Below are positions 35,747-40,723 of a DNA stretch of 40,723 nucleotides, in pieces (the stretch's first letter is position 1; every line of letters begins with the position of its first letter). The position numbers and the translations under genes were made by a program. The notes below the pieces were generated by a model, which saw nothing but the letters and a program-made list of their open reading frames with translations, had not been told where the DNA came from and did not search any database. The stretch comes from a virus. The stretch is taken from positions 1 through 40,723 of IMG/VR virus record IMGVR_UViG_3300042542_000467, one strand, 5' to 3'.

Positions 35747-38451
35747 GAAATGTCTCCAACAATTGTAAAGTTGTTAGAACTTGTACAAAGGATTGATGCG
35801 GAACTGTACTGAGCGCGTAACACTGGGCTTGCAGATCCATTTGATGTAAATGTAACGCCGCTTGCCACGATAGAAACCGCACCTGCACCAATACGCTGTA
35901 CATAAATAACCTGTCCAGTGCTAAATACTCCTGCGGGAACAGTGATGTTTGCAGTACCGCTCTGTGTAACCCATTTGTTTACATCTCCTGCAACCAATGT
36001 ATAAGCAATTGATTGCGCGTTAAATGTAACGGTTGGAAGCGTTCCAGTTGTTCCTTGTGTACCCAAAGTTCCTTGTAAACCTTGAGTTCCAGTTAATCCC
36101 TGAAGTCCAGTTGTGCCTTGAACTCCCTGAGTACCCTGAGTTCCCTGGCTACCCGTAGTTCCTTGAGTTCCCGTAGCACCCTGAATACCATTTGTACCTT
36201 GAGTTCCTTGAATACCCTCTGCACCCGTAGTTCCCTGTGATCCAGTTAAACCTTGAGTACCAGTGATGCCTTGAATTCCCTCAGTACCTTGTGATCCAGT
36301 TGTTCCTTGAATTCCCTCAAGCCCCTGCGTACCTTGAGTTCCAGTTGTTCCCTGGCTACCAGTTAAACCTTGTGTTCCAGTGAAACCTTGTGTTCCTTCT
36401 AGTCCTTGAATTCCGTCAGTACCCTGGCTACCTGTTGTTCCTTGAACACCATTAACTCCATCAGTACCTTGCGCACCAGTCGTTCCTTGCGCGCCATTTA
36501 ATCCATCAGTTCCCTGACTTCCTACAAGTCCTTGCACACCCTGAGTTCCTTGAACTCCCTGTGTTCCTTGAGTTCCTTGAATACCATCAAGTCCTTGTGT
36601 GCCAGTTTCTCCTTGAATACCAATAAGGCCCTGAATTCCAGTAGTTCCTTGCGCACCTTCTAAGCCTTGAGTTCCTTCATGGCCTTGTACGCCTTGAACA
36701 CCTTGTAAACCAACAGCGCCTTGAGTGCCAGTTAAACCTTGTGATCCTATTTGGCCTTGAATACCCTCAATGCCTTGAGTTCCTTCAACGCCTTGCAAAC
36801 CTTCAACGCCTTGTGCGCCAGTTGTACCCTGCGCGCCAACAAGTCCTTGAGTTCCAGTCGTACCCTGTAAGCCTTCAGTTCCCTGAACACCTTGCAAGCC
36901 CTGAGTTCCCTGCGCTCCTGTTGTACCTTGCGCACCCGTAACTCCTTGAATACCAACGCTCTGCGTAATAAGAGAAAGGTTGTGATTATTAGCAAAGTTT
37001 GTTGTGCCTGTTCCGCCTGATGCAAGAAGTGTTACAGGAAAAGTGAAATAACTGTTAGTAACAGATGTAGGTGTGCCGTTTACTTCCCACTCTTGATAAT
37101 TGTTAGAGTTAGTTCTATCTTGAATAAAGAAAATGTCATTATCTTTAATGTTTGCTAATAGAAAATCAATGTCCACATTGAAATCTGTTAAATGAGAAAT
37201 GTAAATGTTCGTTGCAGAAATTTGTGTAGCGTTATTCCAAATAATTCTGCCAGCGGCAGGTACAGGTGTTTGAGTTGTAGTGTCTGCTTGATACTCAAAA
37301 ATAGATGATGATGTACCACTTGCACCAGTATTACCCTGAACACCCTGAATACCATTTAAGCCCTGAACACCCTGGCTACCAGTAGTTCCTTGTACGCCTT
37401 GAGTTCCCTGCGCTCCAACAGTTCCCTGAATTCCATCAAGTCCTTGAGAACCTGTTGTGCCTTGTAATCCAGTAATACCTTGAGCGCCTGTATGTCCTTG
37501 AATTCCCTCAAGTCCTTGAGCGCCAGTAACTCCTTGAATACCTTGTGTACCTTGAGATCCAGTTAATCCCTGAGTACCAGTTGCCCCCTGTGTACCGTCA
37601 TGCCCTTGAACGCCCTGTGTACCTTGTGCGCCTATTGTTCCTTGCGCTCCAATAGTTCCTTGAGAGCCAGTAATACCTTGAACGCCTTGTGTACCTTGCG
37701 CACCTGTGTTGCCTTGAATTCCAGTAAGGCCCTGAGAACCTGTATCACCAGTTGTTCCTTGAGAACCTGTGTTGCCAGTAGTTCCCTGAACGCCAGTTAA
37801 ACCTTGAGATCCTGTTGTTCCTTGTGTTCCAGGTGTTCCAACATTTCCTAATAAACCTTGCGTTCCTTGAGTTCCAGTAGTGCCTTGAATTCCTGTTGCG
37901 CCCTGTGTACCTGTTGCGCCCTGTGTTCCATTTGTTCCAGTTATACCTTGTGCGCCAATAGAACCTTGAATACCAAGCAAACCTTGTGTACCAGTTGCTC
38001 CTTGTGTGCCTGTAATACCTTGCGCACCGTTAGTTCCTTGTACGCCAACTAAACCCTGTGTACCTGTTGCACCCTGTACACCTTCAGTTCCCTGCGCTCC
38101 TGATGTGCCTTGTGTTCCGTTAATTCCTTGAACACCAAATGATCCTTGAATACCAGTTTGGCCTTGAATACCTGTTGTGCCTTGTGCGCCCTGTACACCT
38201 TGCAAACCATCTGCACCCTGAATACCAGTTAAACCTTGTGTACCTGTTATGCCTTGTGTTCCTTGTGCCTGGTTAAATCCGCCACCTTGTAAACCTTGTG
38301 TGCCTTGAATACCTTGTGCTGATGCCGCACCACTCATGCCTTGAATACCTTGAGCGCCTTGTTGCCCCATAGGGCCAGGTGTTACAACAATGACATTGGG
38401 AGTTCCAACAGGGTTTGGATTGTTCAAAAAGTTATTTGGGTTGTATGTCAT
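35743..38451 (-). CDS. Collagen-like fibre protein
   Basis: 902 residues: a short N-terminal anchor (MTYNPNNFLNNPNPVGTPNV), a collagen-like segment of about 320 residues (roughly 30-375), a globular insert of about 115 residues (SSIFEYQADTTTQTPVPAAG ...), a second collagen-like segment (about 495-805), and a C-terminal beta domain (VTFNAQSIAYTLVAGDVNKW) related to that of the 298-residue fibre. Triplets are mostly T/I/V/L-Q-G and x-T-G; proline is almost absent, and Thr and Gln take the usual positions. It should form a long trimeric stalk. Encoded near terL, so it is probably a capsid or whisker-type fibre rather than a tail-tip fibre. Overlaps the preceding gene by four bases. Confidence 0.87.
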   Translation of the reverse strand: MTYNPNNFLNNPNPVGTPNVIVVTPGPMGQQGAQGIQGMSGAASAQGIQGTQGLQGGGFNQAQGTQGITGTQGLTGIQGADGLQGVQGAQGTTGIQGQTGIQGSFGVQGINGTQGTSGAQGTEGVQGATGTQGLVGVQGTNGAQGITGTQGATGTQGLLGIQGSIGAQGITGTNGTQGATGTQGATGIQGTTGTQGTQGLLGNVGTPGTQGTTGSQGLTGVQGTTGNTGSQGTTGDTGSQGLTGIQGNTGAQGTQGVQGITGSQGTIGAQGTIGAQGTQGVQGHDGTQGATGTQGLTGSQGTQGIQGVTGAQGLEGIQGHTGAQGITGLQGTTGSQGLDGIQGTVGAQGTQGVQGTTGSQGVQGLNGIQGVQGNTGASGTSSSIFEYQADTTTQTPVPAAGRIIWNNATQISATNIYISHLTDFNVDIDFLLANIKDNDIFFIQDRTNSNNYQEWEVNGTPTSVTNSYFTFPVTLLASGGTGTTNFANNHNLSLITQSVGIQGVTGAQGTTGAQGTQGLQGVQGTEGLQGTTGTQGLVGAQGTTGAQGVEGLQGVEGTQGIEGIQGQIGSQGLTGTQGAVGLQGVQGVQGHEGTQGLEGAQGTTGIQGLIGIQGETGTQGLDGIQGTQGTQGVQGTQGVQGLVGSQGTDGLNGAQGTTGAQGTDGVNGVQGTTGSQGTDGIQGLEGTQGFTGTQGLTGSQGTTGTQGTQGLEGIQGTTGSQGTEGIQGITGTQGLTGSQGTTGAEGIQGTQGTNGIQGATGTQGTTGSQGTQGTQGVQGTTGLQGLTGTQGLQGTLGTQGTTGTLPTVTFNAQSIAYTLVAGDVNKWVTQSGTANITVPAGVFSTGQVIYVQRIGAGAVSIVASGVTFTSNGSASPVLRAQYSSASILCTSSNNFTIVGDIS

Positions 38452-38993
38452 CTTGTCACCTCTGCGTTTACATTTAATTCACCCTGTACAAGCCGTGTTC
38501 TCACACCAGTAGGTGATGTTATCTCTAAATCATAATAATAAGGGCCTGCAATTATTGCCGCTGTTTGTGCCGCTGTTGCGCGAACTGCAAGAGTTCCGCT
38601 AGGCCCATCAATTGTAATGCCACTTGTCTCTGTAAGCGTTAAAACTGCAATGGTGTCATTAGGTAGCGAGCGCAACTGCATACGGGCTGTGTAGCCAGTA
38701 ATGTCCACTGCGCTTAATGCGTCTCCGCCTTGAATGTACAAACCAGTAGCCGCATTTGTAACTGTGAACTGCGTTGATGTGCGTGAAGCAATTGTTACAT
38801 TACCTAAGTTGTATTGGCTAGGCATGATGCCTTCAATGTAAACAGTTTGCCCTGCGCTAAATCCATTTTCTGCGGTGTATGTGATAGTTGTGCCGTTGCC
38901 TACTACATTTGTAATCGTTGCAGGCTGTGTGTACAAGAAATTGCGAAACCAATCAGAGCCTTGATCAATGATTGAGTTGTAATTGTCAGCCAT
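38448..38993 (-). CDS. BppU-like baseplate or fibre-anchor protein
   Basis: 181 residues. The start ADNYNSIIDQGSDWFRNFLY is followed by a small beta domain (GNGTTITYTAENGFSAGQTV) and a BppU N-terminal pattern (DITGYTARMQLRSLPNDTIA, then TAAIIAGPYYYDLEITSPTG and RLVQGELNVNAEVTR). Such proteins link a receptor-binding fibre to the virion. Its coupling to the collagen-like gene (four-base overlap) suggests it anchors that fibre. It follows terL with a one-base overlap. Confidence 0.7.
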   Translation of the reverse strand: MADNYNSIIDQGSDWFRNFLYTQPATITNVVGNGTTITYTAENGFSAGQTVYIEGIMPSQYNLGNVTIASRTSTQFTVTNAATGLYIQGGDALSAVDITGYTARMQLRSLPNDTIAVLTLTETSGITIDGPSGTLAVRATAAQTAAIIAGPYYYDLEITSPTGVRTRLVQGELNVNAEVTR

Positions 38994-40414
38994 TACGCTC
39001 CTTGTGCCACCTCAGAATTTGTCACAATCATAGCGGTTCTACACGCAGAACAATGTGTAAATGATTTAGGCATTGGCAAGCCACACTTAGGGCAATGATT
39101 AGCGATAGCGTTAAAGTAATTACTAACCGTAACCTTTCCTAACAAATCGCTAAAACCTTGAACCATTGCATCAATGCGGTCAGGTGAGTTTGGTTCATCT
39201 ACTGTCCAGGTACACATCTGATCTTCTAACTCTGCAAACTCGCCAATGTGGTGAATACGGCCCTGCTCATACATAGCCGCTACTGGCTCTGCTCTGAGTT
39301 TCTTACCCACATGCGCTCGCACTTCTCTGATTGGCAAGGTAGGCCGTACTTGCTTCAACACTGCGCCCACCATGTCACCGCCCTGGTTTACTTCCACCAA
39401 AACTGCATCTGCTTTGTATTGATCAAAGAGTTCTACCGCCTTTGTAGCCCACTGCAACGGTGAACCTCTAAATGAGTAATCACCAAGCACATAACCCTGG
39501 CCATCTGAGGTAGATCCAACAACAACAATTCCTGTTTCATCTGACTTTTCTGAGTTAGTTACGGCAGGATCAACGCTTACAACAATGCGGGCCATAGTTG
39601 GGGCTGTTGTAATGCGTGTGCGATCAATTAAGCCTCTAGTCCACAATGCGCCTTCAACATCATCAAGGATTTCTCCATAAAGTTCCTGGCGGCCTAATCG
39701 TGTGCCGTTGTAACGCGCTTGTAACTCCATCAATGCGCTAGGGGCTAGATTTGCCGCGTTATCAAATGTAGATCCCCTGGTAATAACTACTGACCCATCT
39801 GTACGCCCTGCAAGCATGCGTATAAGAGCCGTAGAACGCGGTGTGGTGGTAACAATAACCCGCGGCTTTTTACCCAAGCGTAGGCCGAACTGCAACTGAT
39901 CCCAGGCATCTTGATAGCGCCATGCACCTAACTCATCACACCACGCGCCATGATGTTGTGGGCCTCTAAAGCGTTCAGGATTATCTGCGCTAAATAACTT
40001 TATGCGGCTACCGTTCTTGAGCAAGATCTCACCAATAGAACGGTTGTAATTCTGAAGCATTTGATAACGCTGTAAAATGGCAACAATGCCTGACTCACCC
40101 TCTGCACATGTATCTCTTGCATCTGAGAATGTAGGAGCAACAACAGCCCACCTTGTAGCGGGTTGAACGATTGCTTGCCAGGCTATTTCTTCAGCGCCTA
40201 ATCTTGTTTTGCCAAATCCACGGCCTGCCATTGCAAGCCAAATGTTCCAATCACCTTCAGGCGGTAGTTGTTCCTTCCGCGCCAGTTTGTTCTTCCATAC
40301 CCAACGGCTCGCTTTGATCCGTGAGTTCTGTGATGGTTGCAATGTTTCCAATTGTTGAGGCTTCAATAATTCTTGCGACTCGCTCAACTTCTCTGTCCAG
40401 GTCTGATCCGTCAT
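38993..40414 (-). CDS. terL: Terminase large subunit with C-terminal zinc ribbon
   Basis: 473 residues. It is the motor that packages DNA into proheads and cuts concatemers. Walker A is AGRGFGKTR (64-71), preceded by the QLPPEGDWNIWLAM block. Walker B is GAWCDELGAW (D160-E161). VIVTTTPRSTALIRML is the coupling motif, and VSVDPAV begins the nuclease domain. Unusually, C441, C444, C455 and C458 (CPKCGLPMPKSFTHCSAC) make a zinc ribbon at the C-terminus. The ATG at 40414 has GAGGTGG upstream. The first 53 codons overlap the end of terS in another frame, and the conserved QLPP block in that overlap shows the overlap is real. Confidence 0.95.
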   Translation of the reverse strand: MTDQTWTEKLSESQELLKPQQLETLQPSQNSRIKASRWVWKNKLARKEQLPPEGDWNIWLAMAGRGFGKTRLGAEEIAWQAIVQPATRWAVVAPTFSDARDTCAEGESGIVAILQRYQMLQNYNRSIGEILLKNGSRIKLFSADNPERFRGPQHHGAWCDELGAWRYQDAWDQLQFGLRLGKKPRVIVTTTPRSTALIRMLAGRTDGSVVITRGSTFDNAANLAPSALMELQARYNGTRLGRQELYGEILDDVEGALWTRGLIDRTRITTAPTMARIVVSVDPAVTNSEKSDETGIVVVGSTSDGQGYVLGDYSFRGSPLQWATKAVELFDQYKADAVLVEVNQGGDMVGAVLKQVRPTLPIREVRAHVGKKLRAEPVAAMYEQGRIHHIGEFAELEDQMCTWTVDEPNSPDRIDAMVQGFSDLLGKVTVSNYFNAIANHCPKCGLPMPKSFTHCSACRTAMIVTNSEVAQGA

Positions 40415-40723
40415 AAGTAACCACCTCTGCTTGTACCTTCAATGGTGCATCTAATCCCAGTAACTTTGCGCGCTTATCAATTACGCGTAAAACAAAATCT
40501 GCCGCTCTTAGATTGCCAGCCACCGCAGGTTGCCAGTAGGTACGCTGAAGATTATCCAGGCGATCTAATTCCAGTTCACGGTGTTCTTCTATTGCCGCAA
40601 CAGGGTGACGCGTAAGAGCGCGTTTGTAAGCCTTTACAACGCCTGCAATGCTCATGTCCACCATAACTGCGATCTCACGCCACACATAACCTTCATGGCG
40701 CAACTCAATTATGGTTGTTTCTT
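40257..40723 (-). CDS. terS: Terminase small subunit-like HTH protein, right copy (5' end cut by window edge)
   Basis: The frame is open to the window edge, so the gene starts beyond 40723; the visible TTG at 40703 is internal. Visible are ELRHEGYVWREIAVMVDMSI (recognition region), a shared middle (IEEHRELELDRLDNLQRTYW), DKRAKLLGLDAP, and a C-terminal acidic helical segment, ending QSEPLGMEEQTGAEGTTTA. It recognises packaging sites and works with terL, whose start it overlaps by 158 bases. The N-terminal part differs from the left copy while the shared C-terminal part is nearly identical. Confidence 0.78.
   Translation of the reverse strand, partial: ETTIIELRHEGYVWREIAVMVDMSIAGVVKAYKRALTRHPVAAIEEHRELELDRLDNLQRTYWQPAVAGNLRAADFVLRVIDKRAKLLGLDAPLKVQAEVVTYDGSDLDREVERVARIIEASTIGNIATITELTDQSEPLGMEEQTGAEGTTTA
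40431..40723. repeat. Near-repeat of window bases 1-293 at the right end
   Basis: Bases 40431-40723 align without gaps to 1-293. The first 164 positions differ at only two sites (124 and 144 in the left copy), both synonymous. The remaining 129 positions match at about 64%. This is either the overlap of a circular genome with two allelic terS versions, or two terS paralogues at the ends of the window. Confidence 0.9.

Noticed and set aside
37600-38052. Cysteine-rich plus-strand ORFs opposite the collagen-like gene
   Set aside because: They arise from the complement of ACxCAxGGx-type triplets of the fibre and lack ribosome sites.
35743-38451. CRISPR-like or tandem DNA repeat array
   Set aside because: The periodic sequence is a continuous 902-codon frame of Gly-x-y triplets with variable codons and no constant repeat-spacer pattern.

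Overview
The window is nearly the whole genome of a tailed, siphovirus-type double-stranded DNA phage. It carries a HK97-type capsid module, a long tape-measure gene and a Dit-type tail tip. The host is very probably an actinobacterium: there is a WhiB-family iron-sulphur regulator (6556-6900), a conserved phage gene of the type found in actinophages (8636-9226), and a CRP/GlxR-type operator. The genome is low-GC for an actinobacterial phage, with very tight gene packing and many sub-80-residue genes. This fits the streamlined freshwater lineages (Nanopelagicales/acI type), but that is inference. No integrase or lysogeny repressor is visible, so the phage is most likely lytic. The 5' end (1-293) and 3' end (40431-40723) are homologous and both lie in a terminase small-subunit gene. 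If they are one locus seen twice, the genome is a circle or circularly permuted molecule of about 40.43 kb.

Layout. Almost everything is on the minus strand, so genes read from high to low coordinates. Late genes run terS, terL (40723-38993), a BppU-like protein and a 902-residue collagen-like fibre (38993-35743), portal (33447), a MuF-protease-ADP-ribosyltransferase fusion (31603-29207), a protease/scaffold gene with nested starts (28821-26845), major capsid protein (26815-25130), connectors and tail terminator (25057-23161), major tail protein (23156-22170), frameshifted tail chaperones (22062-21509), tape measure (21043-18047), Dit, fibres and hub (18050-12515), then a lysis cassette (12496-11139). 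A strong terminator follows at 11109-11131. The early/middle block comes next: metallophosphoesterase, a possible annealing protein, winged-helix protein, Cas4-like nuclease, WhiB, replication initiator and RusA (11075-5158). A promoter region (5079-5154) with a perfect CRP-type dyad then drives a dense run of mini-genes, HNH nuclease, SSB and an HTH protein (5039-1702), ending in a terminator (1627-1655). A beta-class DNA methyltransferase (1611-346) leads back to terS.

Only four genes are on the plus strand. One is a lone 68-residue gene (9361-9567). The other three form a glycan-type cassette (33531-35746: beta-propeller, TPR-like protein, FkbM methyltransferase) inserted into the structural region. 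Both plus-strand units end in a 4-bp TTAG overlap with the opposing gene.

How it works together. The phage has no DNA polymerase, so it probably recruits the host replisome through the initiator, using its own SSB, resolvase and nucleases. WhiB and small DNA-binding proteins probably retune host transcription. The MuF fusion is placed to be packaged and injected as an effector. Virions are probably decorated by the capsid insertion, the collagen-like fibre and the FkbM cassette. No gene-free stretch exceeds about 135 bases: the longest are 9227-9360 (opposed promoters and a palindrome), 5040-5157 (promoter and CRP-type site), 22063-22169 (hairpin) and 33448-33530 (divergent start region, no strong promoter seen). 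I saw no tRNA, rRNA, CRISPR array or insertion sequence.
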